Assembly: GCF_010093235.1 (NCBI RefSeq)
Contig: NZ_PDWP01000015.1
Span: 35,234 to 99,233, forward strand
Direction of reading: 5' to 3'
Origin: Pseudoxanthomonas suwonensis
GTDB taxonomy: Bacteria > Pseudomonadota > Gammaproteobacteria > Xanthomonadales > Xanthomonadaceae
DNA length: 64,000 bases
Under the pieces are notes generated by a model. The model ran no database searches. It saw nothing but the letters and a program-made list of their open reading frames with translations, and was not told the origin of the DNA. Positions 17,773 to 27,886 of this stretch are shown here, one piece after another. The position numbers and the translations under genes were made by a program. Each line of letters begins with the position of its first letter. Position 1 is the first letter of the stretch.

Positions 17773-20184
17773 ATGACGCCCTTCCAGCCCCTCCTGGTCC
17801 CCGGCACGGAGTTCCTGCGCGATGGCGGCTACATGGCCCGGAGGCTGGTGGAGCACGACTGGACCGGGCACCCGCTGGGCCCGCCGGAGCGCTGGCCGAC
17901 CGAGCTGAAGACCTCGTTGTCGATGATGCTCGGCTCGCGCTTCGCGATGTGCCTGGGCTGGGGACCGGACCTGCTGCTGTTCTACAACGACGCGTACATC
18001 CCGGTACTGGGCGCCAAGGAGCCGACCGCGCTGGGGCGGCCCATCCGCGAGGTCTGGCACGAGCTGTGGGATGCGGTCCGCGAACTGGCGGAGACGGCCA
18101 TGTCGGGCACCGCGACCTGGGTGGAAGACATGCACCTGCGCATGGAGCGCAGCGGCGTCCCCGAGGATACGTGGTGGACCTTCACCTACAGCCCGGTGCG
18201 CCAGGCCGACGGCAAGGTCGTGGCGATGCACTGCATCACCCACGAGACCACCCGGCGGGTGCTGACCGAGCGCCGCCTGGCCGACGAGCGCGCGCGCCTG
18301 GCGCGGATGTTCGACCAGGCGCCGGCGTTCATGGCCATGCTGCGCGGGCCCGAGCACCGCTTCGAGTTCGCCAACTCCGCGTACCTGCGGCTGGTCGGGC
18401 GCGGCGACATCATCGGCAAGCGCGTGGCCGAGGCCCTGCCCGAGGTCGCGCAGCAGGGCTGGATCCCCGTGCTCGACCAGGTCTACGCGAGCGGACGGCC
18501 ACACGTGGAGCAGAACGCGCGCTTCGTGGTCGAGCCCGTCGGTGGCACGCCGCAGACCCATTACCTGGACTTCGTGTCCCAGCCGTTCATCGACCAGGAC
18601 GGCCGCATCGGCGGGCTCTTCGTCGTCGGCATGGACAACACCGAGCGCACCCGCACCGAGCGCGCGCTGCGCCAGCGCGAGGCGGAACTGGAACAGCTAA
18701 ACCGGGACCTGGAACGGCGGGTGGCCGAGCAGGCGCAGGAGCGCTCGCTCAACTGGCAGGTCACTCCGGACATGCTCGGCGTGATGAACCACGAGGGCAT
18801 GCTCGAGCGCAGCAACCCGGCCTGGGAGCGGGTGCTGGGGTGGACGAGCGAGGAACTGATGCGCCAACCCCTGCGCACGCTGCTGCACCCGGACGACCGC
18901 GAGGCCGCGTCCGCCGCGCGCGCGCGGCTGCATGCCGGCGAACCGCTGCTCGGCTTCGAGGCCCGGTTCCGGGCCAGGGACGGCAGCTATCGCACGCTGT
19001 CGTGGGTGGCCACGCCACAGGGCGGCAAGTTCTACTGCAGCGCACGCGACGTCACCGCGCACCGCAGCGCGGTGGCGGCGCTGGCCGAGTCCCAGGCACA
19101 GCTGCGCAACCTGTTCGAGACCAGCTTCCAGCTGCAGGGCATGTGCGCGCTGGACGGTACCCTGCTGGATGCCAACCAGACCTCGCTGGCGATGATCGAG
19201 GCCCGACGCGAGGACGTGGTCGGCAGGCCGTTCTGGGACACGCCGTGGTTCACCGACACCCCGGGCATACCGGAGAGGGTCCGCGACGCCGTCCTGCGCG
19301 CCGCCGCGGGCGAACTGGTGCACGACGAGTTCGAACTGGACCTGCCGGTCGGCCGCCGCGTGCTGGAACTGTCGCTGCGTCCGTTCCGTGGCGCCGACGG
19401 GAACATCACCGGCGTGGTCCAGGAGGCGATCGACATCACCCAGCGCCGCACCGCCGAGGAGGCGCTGCGCCAGTCGCAGAAGCTGGAAGCCATGGGCCAG
19501 CTCACCGGCGGCGTCGCCCACGATTTCAACAACCTGCTGGCACCGATCATGGCGGCCCTGGACCTGGCCGCGGACCCGGCCGCCGATCCCGGACGCCGCG
19601 CACGCACCATCGCCGTGGCCCAGCAGTCGGCCGAACGCGCGGCGCTACTGGTCCAGCGCCTGCTGGCGTTCGCGCGCAAGCAGCCGCTGCAGACCGTGGA
19701 CGTGGACGTGCGCGCGCTGCTGGAGGGCATCGGCGGGCTGATGCGCTCCAGCTTCGACCCGCGCATCCGGGTCGTGGTCGACGCCGCCGCGGACACGCCG
19801 GCGGCCTGCGGCGACCGCAACCAGCTGGAGATGGCCCTGCTCAACCTCGGGGTGAACGCGCGCGACGCCATGCCCGAAGGCGGCACCCTCATCCTGGCGT
19901 CGCGCGGCGCCGAGGTGGCGGGCGGGCTGGCCAGCAGCCCGCTGCGTCCCGGGCGCTACGCGGTGATCACCGTGTCCGACACCGGCACCGGCATGGATGC
20001 GGCGACCTGCGCCCGTGCGATCGAGCCGTTCTTCTCCACCAAGGGCATCGGCAAGGGAACGGGCCTGGGACTGTCCATGGCGCACGGCCTGGCGCTGCAG
20101 CTGGGCGGCTGCCTTCACATCGACAGCGCACCCGGTGCGGGCACCATTATCGAGCTCTGGCTGCCGGCCGCCGGCAAGCCCTGA
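17773..20184 (+). CDS. multi-PAS sensor histidine kinase
   Basis: An 803-residue cytoplasmic kinase without membrane helices. Four PAS-like domains fall at roughly 40-165, 180-295, 325-430 and 440-560, the first of the type opening [15 protein letters not shown]; a short coiled region lies near 295-325. The phospho-accepting His583 is in [11 protein letters not shown], the N-box is [18 protein letters not shown] and the G-boxes are DTGTGM and GTGLGLSM. The receiver that often ends such proteins is absent; a separate receiver gene follows 20 nt later. PAS ligands and targets are unknown; light, redox or aromatic signals are possible. Confidence 0.92.
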   Translation: MTPFQPLLVPGTEFLRDGGYMARRLVEHDWTGHPLGPPERWPTELKTSLSMMLGSRFAMCLGWGPDLLLFYNDAYIPVLGAKEPTALGRPIREVWHELWDAVRELAETAMSGTATWVEDMHLRMERSGVPEDTWWTFTYSPVRQADGKVVAMHCITHETTRRVLTERRLADERARLARMFDQAPAFMAMLRGPEHRFEFANSAYLRLVGRGDIIGKRVAEALPEVAQQGWIPVLDQVYASGRPHVEQNARFVVEPVGGTPQTHYLDFVSQPFIDQDGRIGGLFVVGMDNTERTRTERALRQREAELEQLNRDLERRVAEQAQERSLNWQVTPDMLGVMNHEGMLERSNPAWERVLGWTSEELMRQPLRTLLHPDDREAASAARARLHAGEPLLGFEARFRARDGSYRTLSWVATPQGGKFYCSARDVTAHRSAVAALAESQAQLRNLFETSFQLQGMCALDGTLLDANQTSLAMIEARREDVVGRPFWDTPWFTDTPGIPERVRDAVLRAAAGELVHDEFELDLPVGRRVLELSLRPFRGADGNITGVVQEAIDITQRRTAEEALRQSQKLEAMGQLTGGVAHDFNNLLAPIMAALDLAADPAADPGRRARTIAVAQQSAERAALLVQRLLAFARKQPLQTVDVDVRALLEGIGGLMRSSFDPRIRVVVDAAADTPAACGDRNQLEMALLNLGVNARDAMPEGGTLILASRGAEVAGGLASSPLRPGRYAVITVSDTGTGMDAATCARAIEPFFSTKGIGKGTGLGLSMAHGLALQLGGCLHIDSAPGAGTIIELWLPAAGKP

Positions 20185-20204
20185 TTCCGTAACCGGAGAG
20201 TCCC

Positions 20205-20582
20205 GTGGCAAGCGTTTCCCCGTCGCCCCAGCCCCATGTCGCCCTGGTCGTGGACGACGAACCGGGCGTGCGCATGTGCACCGCCGACGTCCTGCTGGAC
20301 ATGGGCTACGAGGTGGTCGAAGCCGGTTCGGCCGAGGAGGCGCTGGCCGAACTGGACCGCGGCCTGCAACCCAGCCTGCTGGTGACCGACCACCTGATGC
20401 CGGGCATGTCCGGCGCCGATCTGGCGCGCGAGGTGATCGCGCGCGATCCGCAGACCGCGGTGATCGTGGTCTCCGGCTACACCAACGTGGAGCTGGATCC
20501 GGCGCTGGTGCGCCTGTCCAAGCCTTTCCGGCTCAACGACCTGCGCGAGTGTGTGGTCGCCGCGACGAGCCGGGGTTCGTGA
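20205..20582 (+). CDS. single-domain response regulator
   Basis: A 125-residue CheY-like receiver with no output domain: acidic DDE at 17-19, the phospho-acceptor Asp62 in LLVTDHLMPGMSG, the VVSGYTN switch serine and the SKPF lysine. It starts with GTG at 20205, preceded by GGAGAG at a spacing of 5-6 nt. It lies 20 nt after the multi-PAS kinase and is presumably its phosphorylation partner. Its stop codon is formed inside the first unit of the heptanucleotide repeat that follows. Confidence 0.92.
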   Translation: MASVSPSPQPHVALVVDDEPGVRMCTADVLLDMGYEVVEAGSAEEALAELDRGLQPSLLVTDHLMPGMSGADLAREVIARDPQTAVIVVSGYTNVELDPALVRLSKPFRLNDLRECVVAATSRGS

Positions 20583-20657
20583 TTCGTGATTCGGGATTCG
20601 GGATTCGGGATTCGGGATTCGTGATTCGGGATTCGGGATTCGGGATTCGGGATTGGT
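20581..20657. repeat. heptanucleotide tandem array (11 copies)
   Basis: Eleven head-to-tail copies of a 7-bp unit, GATTCGG or GATTCGT, the last being GATTGGT. The array starts within the stop codon of the response regulator. Seven is not a multiple of three, so copy-number change would shift any frame read through it. It leads into the larger tandem array that starts at 20726. Confidence 0.95.
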
Positions 20658-20725
20658 GACGGTCCCGTTGTTGGGCGATTCGCTTTCACGGCGGACGACC
20701 GGCTGGATCACTCGGGGACCCGCGC

Positions 20726-21580
20726 GTAGCCCGGATAAGGCCGAAGGCCGCATCCGGGGGAATTGGGCCCCAATCACGGATGCTCGTGCGCGCGACATCC
20801 TCGTTCCCGGGTGCGCTTCGCTTACCCGGGCTACGCAGGTGCACCGCGACTGGTGGCGCCTGCAGAACCCGAACCCCTCGCTCCTCGATCCCCCAACGGG
20901 AGAGGGGAATCGAGGGGGTAGCCCGGATAAGGCCGAAGGCCGCATCCGGGGAGTGGGCGCCAATCACGGATGCTCGTGCGCGCGACATCCTCGTTCCCGG
21001 GTGCGCTTCGCTTACCCGGGCTACGCAGGTACACCGCGACCGGCGGCGCCTGCAGAACCCGAACCCCTCACTCCTCGATCCCCCAACGGGAGAGGGGAAT
21101 CGAGGGGGTAGCCCGGATAAGGCCGAAGGCCGCATCCGGGGAGTGGGCGCCAATCACGGATGCTCGTGCGCGCGACATCCTCGTTCCCGGGTGCGCTTCG
21201 CTTACCCGGGCTACGCAGGTACACCGCGACCGGTGGCGCCTGCAGAACCCGAACCTCGCCCCTCGATCCCCCAACGGGAGAGTGGAATCGGGGGGCGTAG
21301 CCCGGATAAGGCCGAAGGCCGCATCCGGGGAATGGGCGCCAATCACGGATACTCGTGCGCGCGACATCCTCGTTCCCGGGTGCGCTTCGCTTACCCGGGC
21401 TACGCAGCTACACCACGACCGGTGGCGCCTGCAGAACCCGAACCCCTCACTCCTCGATCCCCCCAACGGGAGAGGGGAATCGAGGGGGTAGCCCGGATAA
21501 GGCCGAAGGCCGCATCCGGGGAAATGGGCGCCACCACGGATGCGCGTGCGCGCGACATCCTCGTCCCCGGATTCGATCGC
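20726..21580. repeat. ~190-bp tandem array of REP-like hairpins (4.5 copies)
   Basis: Four full units start at GTAGCCCGG at 20726, 20918, 21108 and 21297 (periods 192, 190 and 189, then 191), with a partial fifth from 21488. Each unit contains a first hairpin (CCCGGA-taa-GGCC ... GGCC-gca-TCCGGG), a second hairpin (CCCGGGT ... ACCCGGG) ending CCGGGCTAC, and a third inverted pair around CTCGATCCCCC and GAGGGGAATCGAG. The outer GTAGCCCGG and CCGGGCTAC are mutual inverted repeats. Copies are almost identical, so the array is young or gene-converted. Frames across it have no protein features and are not called. Confidence 0.93.
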
Positions 21581-21649
21581 ACACAGGCGTGCCTCTCCTC
21601 CTAAGGGAAAGGAGAGTGCACGCAACCGGGGTTGGGAGCCCAGACGAAA

Positions 21650-21672
21650 GCGGCCGGCGCAAGGCCGGCCGC
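21650..21672 (-). terminator. possible terminator hairpin after fabV
   Basis: A strong GC hairpin (GCGGCCGGC, four-base loop, GGCCGGCCGC) lies just past the fabV stop on the minus strand, followed by only three Ts. The stem is good but the U-tract is weak, so termination may be inefficient or protein-assisted. Confidence 0.5.
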
Positions 21673-21694
21673 AGTGGCTTGAAGCAGTGAAGGC

Positions 21695-22897
21695 TCAGCC
21701 CGCCAGATCGACCACGTCGAACCCGGCGACCGGATCGACCTCGGCGTCGTAGTCCACGTCGTCGCGCTCGAAGCCGAACAGCTTCAGGAAGTCGTGCTTG
21801 TAGCTGGCGTAGTCGGTGACCTGGAACAGGTTCTCGGTGGTCACGGTCGGCCACAGGTCGCGGCAGGCCTGCTGCACGTCGTCGCGCAGCTCGCGGTCGT
21901 CCAGGCGCAGGCGGTTGGACTCGTCGGCCGGCGGTGGGTTGTCGCTGTACAGGTGTTCGCGGAAGGTGCGCTCGAGCTGCTCGATCGGGCCCTCGTGCAG
22001 GCCCTTCTCCTTCATGATGCGGTAGACGATGGCGATGTACAGCGGCATCACCGGGATCGCCGCGCTGGCCTGGGTCACCACCGACTTGAGCACGGCCACG
22101 TTGGCCGAGCCGCCGGTCGGCCGGAGCTTCGCGTCGATCGCGTGCGCGGCGCGGTCCAGGTCTTCCTTGGCCTTGCCCAGGGCGCCATGCCAGTAGATCG
22201 GCCAGGTGATCTCGGTGCCGATGTAGCTGAAGGCCACGGTCTTGGCGTCGGGCGCCAGCACGCCGGCCTTGGACAGCGCGTCGATCCACAGCTCCCAGTC
22301 CTCGCCACCCATCACCCGGATGGTGTCGGCGATTTCCTGCTCGGTGGCCGGCTCGACCGTGGCCTCGATCACCTGGTCGCGGTTGGTGTCGACCGCGGTG
22401 GCCTTGTAGGCCTGGCCGATCGGCTTGAGCGCCGAGCGCTTGAGCTCGCCGGTATCCGGCAGGCGGCGCACCGGCGAGGCCAGCGAGTACACGACCAGGT
22501 CGACCGGGCCGCCCATCTCGCCGATCAGCTCGATGGCCTTGGCACGGACCTCGTCGGAGAAGGCGTCGCCGTTGATCGAACGGCTCCACAGCCCCGCGGC
22601 CTTGGCCTGGCGGTCGAACTCGGCGGAGTTGTACCAGCCCGGGTTGCCCGGCTTCTTCTCGGTGCCCGGCTTCTCGAAGAACACGCCCAGGGTGGCGGCG
22701 CCGTAGCCGAAGGCGGCGGTGATGCGGGCGGCCAGGCCGTAGCCGGTGGAGGCGCCGATCACCAGCACCCGCTTCGGCCCGCCCTCGTGCCTGCCCTGGG
22801 ACTGCACGTAGCGGATCTGGTCCTGCACGTTCTTCGCGCACCCTTCGGGGTGGGCGGTGGTGCAGATGAAGCCTCGGACTTTGGGATGGATGACCAC
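21695..22897 (-). CDS. fabV: FabV, enoyl-ACP reductase [NADH]
   Basis: A 400-residue NADH-dependent enoyl-ACP/trans-2-enoyl-CoA reductase that carries out the last step of each fatty-acid elongation cycle. It opens [24 protein letters not shown], has the cofactor loop [14 protein letters not shown], and the FabV catalytic motif Tyr-x8-Lys in [21 protein letters not shown]. Length and the C-terminal [21 protein letters not shown] are standard. FabV is naturally insensitive to triclosan in other species. It is a single gene here, with no other fab genes in the window. Confidence 0.96.
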   Translation of the reverse strand: MVIHPKVRGFICTTAHPEGCAKNVQDQIRYVQSQGRHEGGPKRVLVIGASTGYGLAARITAAFGYGAATLGVFFEKPGTEKKPGNPGWYNSAEFDRQAKAAGLWSRSINGDAFSDEVRAKAIELIGEMGGPVDLVVYSLASPVRRLPDTGELKRSALKPIGQAYKATAVDTNRDQVIEATVEPATEQEIADTIRVMGGEDWELWIDALSKAGVLAPDAKTVAFSYIGTEITWPIYWHGALGKAKEDLDRAAHAIDAKLRPTGGSANVAVLKSVVTQASAAIPVMPLYIAIVYRIMKEKGLHEGPIEQLERTFREHLYSDNPPPADESNRLRLDDRELRDDVQQACRDLWPTVTTENLFQVTDYASYKHDFLKLFGFERDDVDYDAEVDPVAGFDVVDLAG

Positions 22898-23023
22898 GCG
22901 GACTCTCTCTGAAGCGGAAAGGGACGCGGGCGCGCGGGCGCCGCGGAAGCGCCACAGTCTAAGTGGTCCGGCCGGAAAACGACCCTCCCGGGGCGTATGG
23001 ACCGCGGGAGCCGGGCGTGGGGC

Positions 23024-24262
23024 TCAGGCCGCCGGGCAGCAGGCCTCGGCCTGGCGGCGACGGGCGCGGGTACGCGCGGCCCAAAGGTACAGGCCGATGC
23101 CCGCCACCGCGGGGATGGCACCGACCGGACCGGTCGAGGTCCAGCCGAAGCCGGCGCTGATGGCCATGCCGCCCAGCAGCGGACCCAGGGCATTGGCCGC
23201 GTTGAACGCGGCGTGGTGCGAGGCGGCGGCCAGGGTCTGGGCCTCGCCGGCCACGTCCATCAGGTGGGACTGGAGGATCGGGCCCAGCGCGCCCATCGCG
23301 CCGATGCACACGGTCGCCAGCAGCAGGCTCCACGGCGCCTGCGCCGCGAGCGGGAACAGCAGCAGCATCACCAGCGCCCAACCCAGCACCACCGGCACCG
23401 CGCGGAAGCGCAGGCGGTCGAACAGCCAGCCGCCGACCATGTTGCCGATCAGGCCGCCCAGGCCGAAGCCGGCCACACCTACCGGGATCCAGGCCGGCGC
23501 CACGCCGGTCACCTGCACCATGGTCGGGGCCAGGTAGCTGAACACGCTGAACATGCCCGCGAAGCCGATCGCGCCGATCAGCAGGCCCTGCCACACCGGC
23601 AGCCGGTTGAAGGCGCGCAGCTCGTCCAGCACCCGGGTGCGCGGCGCCTTGCCGTTGGCCGGCAGGTAGATCGCCAGCAGGGTGACGGTGGCCAGCGCGA
23701 CCAGCGAAACCGCGGCGTAGGTCCAGCGCCAGCTGGCCAGCTGGCCCATCCAGGTCGCCAGCGGGGTGCCCAGCAGGATCGCCAGGGTCAGGCCGAGCAT
23801 GCTCAGGCTCACCGCGCGACCCCGCGCTTCCGGCGAGGTGATCGCCACCGCGGTCAGCGCCGCCACGCCGAAGTAGGCGCCATGCGGCAGCCCGGCGATG
23901 AAGCGGAACAGCATCAGGCTCAGGTAGTCCGGGCCCAGCGCGGTGGCCAGGTTGCCGGCGGCGTAAAACGCCATCAGCGACAGCAGCAGGGCCTTGCGCG
24001 ACAGCCGCCCGCCGAGGATCGCCAGCAGCGGCGCGCCGACCACCACGCCCAGGGCGTAGGCGCTGATCAGGTGCCCGACCTGCGGCTCGCTGACGCCCAG
24101 CTCGGCGACCATGTTGGGCATCAGGCCCATGCTGGCGAACTCGCTGGTGCCGATGGCGAAACCGCCCAGGCTCAGGCCGGTGAGGATCAGGGCGCGCTGG
24201 CGCGGACCCACGGCAAGCGCCGGGGCGCCCATTGGGGCGTCGGGGATCGGGGAGACGGACAT
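23024..24262 (-). CDS. MFS transporter, AraJ/DHA1-like efflux permease
   Basis: A 412-residue major-facilitator protein with twelve predicted helices. The N-terminal half has GGFAIGTSEFASMGLMPNMV (the DHA1/AraJ-type first helix) and the second-loop GGRLSRKALL; the fifth helix shows FIAGLPHGAYFGVAALTAV. These match arabinose/drug efflux permeases of unknown substrate. The tail ends in a basic RTRARRRQAEACCPAA. The ATG at 24262 gives MSVSPIPDAP; it lies 126 nt upstream of the fabV start region on the same strand. Confidence 0.88.
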   Translation of the reverse strand: MSVSPIPDAPMGAPALAVGPRQRALILTGLSLGGFAIGTSEFASMGLMPNMVAELGVSEPQVGHLISAYALGVVVGAPLLAILGGRLSRKALLLSLMAFYAAGNLATALGPDYLSLMLFRFIAGLPHGAYFGVAALTAVAITSPEARGRAVSLSMLGLTLAILLGTPLATWMGQLASWRWTYAAVSLVALATVTLLAIYLPANGKAPRTRVLDELRAFNRLPVWQGLLIGAIGFAGMFSVFSYLAPTMVQVTGVAPAWIPVGVAGFGLGGLIGNMVGGWLFDRLRFRAVPVVLGWALVMLLLFPLAAQAPWSLLLATVCIGAMGALGPILQSHLMDVAGEAQTLAAASHHAAFNAANALGPLLGGMAISAGFGWTSTGPVGAIPAVAGIGLYLWAARTRARRRQAEACCPAA

Positions 24263-24481
24263 GGGCGCATTATGCTGCATTGCACAACGACATGCAGCCA
24301 TCCTTTCCCACGACCGCGTAACCCCGGCAGGCGGATATTCAGGCCAGTGACCGGTGCCGGCTGCCACCCCTGCCCCGCGCCGCAGGCAGGCGGCCCTCCT
24401 TGACCGCGATCAATGCCCCCGGCCGCAGCGGGTCCGAGGATGGGTCCACGGCGGCAGCACCGCCGCCGAGGAGGGACGGAG

Positions 24482-24670
24482 ATGGACATTTCCTTCATGG
24501 GACTGGGGCACGCGCTGCTGCTGTTCGCCCTGCCGGCCGCGCTGGTCGGCGTGGGCAAGCTGGTCTCGCCGGGGCATCGCGGCTTCGAACGCGGCTGGTG
24601 CGGGGTGCTGTTCATCGCGCTGTGCGCGGCGGTGGCGGCGCAGGCGGTGCTGTCGCGGGTCGCGCTCTAG
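24482..24670 (+). CDS. small hydrophobic membrane protein
   Basis: A 62-residue protein, MDISFMGLGHALLLFALPA..., with two predicted membrane helices separated by a short basic loop (SPGHRGFERGW). A GGAGGGACGGAG sequence directly upstream is a strong ribosome site and fixes the ATG at 24482. No family was recognised. It ends 5 nt from the convergent nei-like gene. Confidence 0.6.
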   Translation: MDISFMGLGHALLLFALPAALVGVGKLVSPGHRGFERGWCGVLFIALCAAVAAQAVLSRVAL

Positions 24671-24675
24671 CCTCG

Positions 24676-25413
24676 TCAGGCATACAGCCGCTGGCAGCGA
24701 CTGCACCAGAACGCCCGCCGGCGCGCCTGGCCCAGTTCCTTGCGGTAGCTCAGTTCCGTGCCGTCGCGCGGGCAGGTCTTCTTCGCGTGCACCTGCCAGT
24801 GCCTGCGCAGGACGAAGGCCTTCTTCCATTCCAGGAAATCGAAGCTGTACTGCCGCGCCTCGGCCACCAGCTGGCCCAGCTTGCGCGGCGGCAGGGCACC
24901 GACCCGGCTCTCCGGATGCACCCGGATCCGGTGCAGCACCTCGTTCTTGATGATGTTGCCGACCCCGGCGAACACGTCCTGGTCCAGCAACGCGTCGGCC
25001 GCCAGCGCGTCCGGCCGCGCGCGCAGCTTGCGCCGCGCCGCCGCCGGATCCCAGGCGTCGTTCATCACGTCGGCGCTCCAGTCGTAGACCTCGTCCAGCG
25101 GCTGCTCGATGAAGCGCACCGAACAGGCATAGAAGTTCAGTTCCCTGCCGCCGGTGAACTCCAGGCCCAGCCGCGCCGGCGTGGCCTTGCGCTCGTCGAT
25201 CCGGTAGCTGCCGAACAGCATGAAGTGGATCCGCACGGCGAAGCCGTCGAACTCCATCAGGAAGTGCTTGCCCCAGCTGCGCAGCGCCACCAGGCGCTTT
25301 CCCGCAAGGCGCTGGATCGGCTCGCGGCTGTTGCCATGCACGGCGCGCACCCTGCGTCCGGCAAAGCCCGCGGCGGCTTCCCTGATGATGACGATGGAAG
25401 GGCCTTCGGGCAT
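24676..25413 (-). CDS. nei: Nei/Fpg-family DNA glycosylase
   Basis: A 245-residue base-excision repair glycosylase/AP lyase. The mature N-terminus PEGPS supplies the catalytic proline and glutamate. FMLFGSYRIDE and the H2TH region LLDQDVFAGVGNIIKNEVLHRIRVHPE are clear. The C-terminal zinc finger shows CPRDG then CSRC, so one of the four usual zinc cysteines is Asp; this could be a subfamily variant. The ATG at 25413 is the only start giving the required PEG N-terminus. It is divergent from acpH, 90 nt away. Confidence 0.88.
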   Translation of the reverse strand: MPEGPSIVIIREAAAGFAGRRVRAVHGNSREPIQRLAGKRLVALRSWGKHFLMEFDGFAVRIHFMLFGSYRIDERKATPARLGLEFTGGRELNFYACSVRFIEQPLDEVYDWSADVMNDAWDPAAARRKLRARPDALAADALLDQDVFAGVGNIIKNEVLHRIRVHPESRVGALPPRKLGQLVAEARQYSFDFLEWKKAFVLRRHWQVHAKKTCPRDGTELSYRKELGQARRRAFWCSRCQRLYA

Positions 25414-25503
25414 GGCTGGCAGTATCGCGGCCAGCGGTGAGGCGGGCGTCAACCATGGCTTGCGTACAGCCTCGCGGCGGCGGCGCGTGCGAAAATCGCC
25501 GCG

Positions 25504-26115
25504 ATGAACTACCTCGCCCCCACCTACCTGGCCGCCCCGGATCCGGAGGCGATGCTGGGCGCGCTGCTGGGCGACTTCGTGTTCGGCCTGGCCGCACTGG
25601 CCGACTACAGTCCGGTGGAGCGGCGCGAGATCCTGGTCCACCGCCGCGTCGACCGCTACACCGACGACCATCCCGTGGTCGCCGGCGCGCGTGCGCTGTT
25701 CGCGCCCGGCCTGCGCCGCTATGCGGGCATCGCCCTGGACGTGTACTACGACCACCTGCTGGCGCGCGACTGGACGCGGCATTCGGGCGAGCCGCTGGAC
25801 CGCTACACCGCGCGCTTCTACGGCCACCTGCTGGCGCAGCGCGCGCGCCTGCCGGAACGGCTGCAGGGCCTGGCCCCGCGGATCGCCGCCCACGACTGGC
25901 TGGGCTCGTACCGCCGCCGCGAGAGCGTGGACCTGGCCGTGACCCGCATTGCCACGCGCCTTTCGCGCAATGGCGAGCGCCTGGTCGCGTGCCTGGACGA
26001 CCTGCGCCGGCACGAAGAGGCGATCGCCACCGGATTCGAGGTGTTCTTCCCGCAGCTGGAGGCCTATACGGTGCAGGCACGCGCATCGGTGGTGGAGGCC
26101 GCGGACGTAGCCTGA
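25504..26115 (+). CDS. acpH: ACP phosphodiesterase (AcpH, DUF479)
   Basis: A 203-residue HD-like phosphodiesterase that removes the 4-phosphopantetheine arm from acyl carrier protein. MNYLAPTYLAAPDPEAMLGALLGDFVFG is the characteristic start (GDF metal motif), followed by LVHRRVDRYTDDHPVV, DVYYDHLLARDW and a C-terminal FEVFFPQLEAYT. The length is that of the family. It is the first of a plus-strand run with trehalase and GST. Confidence 0.93.
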   Translation: MNYLAPTYLAAPDPEAMLGALLGDFVFGLAALADYSPVERREILVHRRVDRYTDDHPVVAGARALFAPGLRRYAGIALDVYYDHLLARDWTRHSGEPLDRYTARFYGHLLAQRARLPERLQGLAPRIAAHDWLGSYRRRESVDLAVTRIATRLSRNGERLVACLDDLRRHEEAIATGFEVFFPQLEAYTVQARASVVEAADVA

Positions 26116-26185
26116 GGGCAGCCTTGCCGCTTCCATCGCATGGCCGGTGCGAACATCGCCCGGTCACGCGTCCCGGAGGCCCGCC

Positions 26186-27886
26186 ATGCAATGCCATCCC
26201 GTCCGCCGGTTGCTGCTCGTGCTGCCCCTGCTGCTTGGCGCCTGCGCGGCGCGGCCGCCCGCCGACCAGCTCCCGGCGCTGCAGCCGCGGGCCGTGCCGG
26301 TGGCCGATGCGCGCGGCGCGACCACGCCCGACCAGGCCTGGCCCCAGGTGTTCGCCGCGGTGCAGGAAGCACGCCTGTTCGACGACCAGAAGTTCTTCGT
26401 CGATGCCGTGCCACGCACGGACCCGGCGACCGTGGAAGCGGCGTTCGAGCGGCAGCGCGGCACGCCAGGCTTCGACCTGCGGCGCTTCGTGGAGGGGCAC
26501 TTCGTGCTGCCGACCGAAGGGGCCGGCACCGACATCCCCAGGCGCGACAGCCTGCGCGCGCATATCGAGGCGCTGTGGCCGCTGTTGACCCGGCGCAGTC
26601 CCGAACCGCTGCCGCACGACTCGCTGCTGCAGTTGCCGCATCCCTACGTGGTCCCGGGCGGGCGCTTCCGCGAGGTCTACTACTGGGATTCCTACTTCAC
26701 CATGCTGGGCCTGGCCGAAAGCGGCCAGCACGCGCTGGTGCGGCAGATGCTGGACAACTTCGCCCACCTGGTCGACACCTGGGGCCATATCCCCAACGGC
26801 AACCGCAGCTACTATCTCAGCCGCTCGCAGCCGCCGTTCTTCTCGCACATGGTGATGCTGCAGGCGCGGCAGGATCCGGGCGCCCCGGTGCATTACCTGC
26901 CGCAGCTGCGGCGCGAGCATGCCTTCTGGATGGACGGTGCGGAAGCGCTGCGGCCGGGCCAGGCGCATCGGCGGGTGGTGCGCCTGGCCGATGGAAGCCT
27001 GCTCAACCGCTACTGGGACGACCGCGATACGCCGCGTCCGGAATCCTTCATGCAGGACCGCCAGACCGCGGCGGCCTCCACGCGCCCGGCCGCCGAGGTC
27101 TACCGCGAGCTGCGCGCCGGCGCCGAGAGCGGCTGGGACTTCTCCAGCCGCTGGCTGGACGAGCCGATGCGGCTGGACACGATCCATGTCACCAGCCGGG
27201 TACCAGTGGATCTCAACAGCCTGCTGCACCACCTGGAGACCACCATCGCCCTGGCCTGCGGCCAGGGCGGCGACGAGGCCTGCGCAGGCGACTACAGGGC
27301 GAGGGCGGACGCGCGCGCCGCGGCGATCGAATCCCACCTGTGGCATGCGGACGGCTACTACGGCGACCTGGACCTGCGCGACGGCCAGGTGCATGCGCAG
27401 CTGACCGCCGCGGCCCTGTTCCCGCTGCATGCCGGCATCGCAGCGCCGGAGCGCGCGAAGCAGACCGCCGCCGCGGTGCGCGCGCAGCTGCTCAAGCCCG
27501 GCGGCCTGGTGACCACGGCGATCGACAGCGGCCAGCAGTGGGACGCCCCGAACGTGTGGGCGCCACTGCAGTGGATCGCGGTGGATGGCCTGCGCCGTTG
27601 TGGCGAGGACGCGCTGGCGAGGGATATCGCCGCCGGCTTCCTGGGCAACGTGCAGACCCTGTTCGCGCGCGACCACCGGCTGGTGGAGAAGTACGACGCC
27701 GACGGTGCGCTGCAGGGCGGCGGCGGCGGCGAATACCCGCTGCAGGACGGCTTCGGCTGGTCCAACGGCGTGGCCCTGGCGCTGATGGCGCTGTACCCGG
27801 AGCTGGAGAACGATGGCGGGCCCGTGTCGATCCGCGATGGCGCCGGACGTCGGGACAGGGACACCCGCCCGCGAGCCAATCCATGA
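26186..27886 (+). CDS. treA: TreA, periplasmic alpha,alpha-trehalase (lipoprotein)
   Basis: A 566-residue GH37 trehalase hydrolysing trehalose to two glucose molecules outside the cytoplasm. A lipobox (LLLGAC) follows the hydrophobic leader, so it is lipid-anchored. GH37 motifs are present: PGGRFREVYYWDSYFTMLGL, PNGNRSYYLSRSQPPFF, ESGWDFSSRW, DSGQQWDAPNVWAPLQW and GGGGEYPLQDGFGWSNGV. The ATG at 26186 has GGAGG 7 nt upstream; the ATG at 26147 lies before it and lacks a signal sequence. The stop overlaps the GST start (ATGA). Confidence 0.95.
   Translation: MQCHPVRRLLLVLPLLLGACAARPPADQLPALQPRAVPVADARGATTPDQAWPQVFAAVQEARLFDDQKFFVDAVPRTDPATVEAAFERQRGTPGFDLRRFVEGHFVLPTEGAGTDIPRRDSLRAHIEALWPLLTRRSPEPLPHDSLLQLPHPYVVPGGRFREVYYWDSYFTMLGLAESGQHALVRQMLDNFAHLVDTWGHIPNGNRSYYLSRSQPPFFSHMVMLQARQDPGAPVHYLPQLRREHAFWMDGAEALRPGQAHRRVVRLADGSLLNRYWDDRDTPRPESFMQDRQTAAASTRPAAEVYRELRAGAESGWDFSSRWLDEPMRLDTIHVTSRVPVDLNSLLHHLETTIALACGQGGDEACAGDYRARADARAAAIESHLWHADGYYGDLDLRDGQVHAQLTAAALFPLHAGIAAPERAKQTAAAVRAQLLKPGGLVTTAIDSGQQWDAPNVWAPLQWIAVDGLRRCGEDALARDIAAGFLGNVQTLFARDHRLVEKYDADGALQGGGGGEYPLQDGFGWSNGVALALMALYPELENDGGPVSIRDGAGRRDRDTRPRANP

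Noticed and set aside
20726..21580. CRISPR array
   Set aside because: Units are ~190 bp and nearly identical throughout; there are no short direct repeats with unique spacers and no cas genes.
20653..21604. Several open frames on both strands in the 190-bp array
   Set aside because: They repeat the same peptides with each DNA unit and lack features of proteins; they are repeat artefacts.
24410..27676. An 1088-codon minus-strand open frame
   Set aside because: It overlaps the nei, acpH and treA genes in other frames and shows only Arg/Pro-rich sequence.
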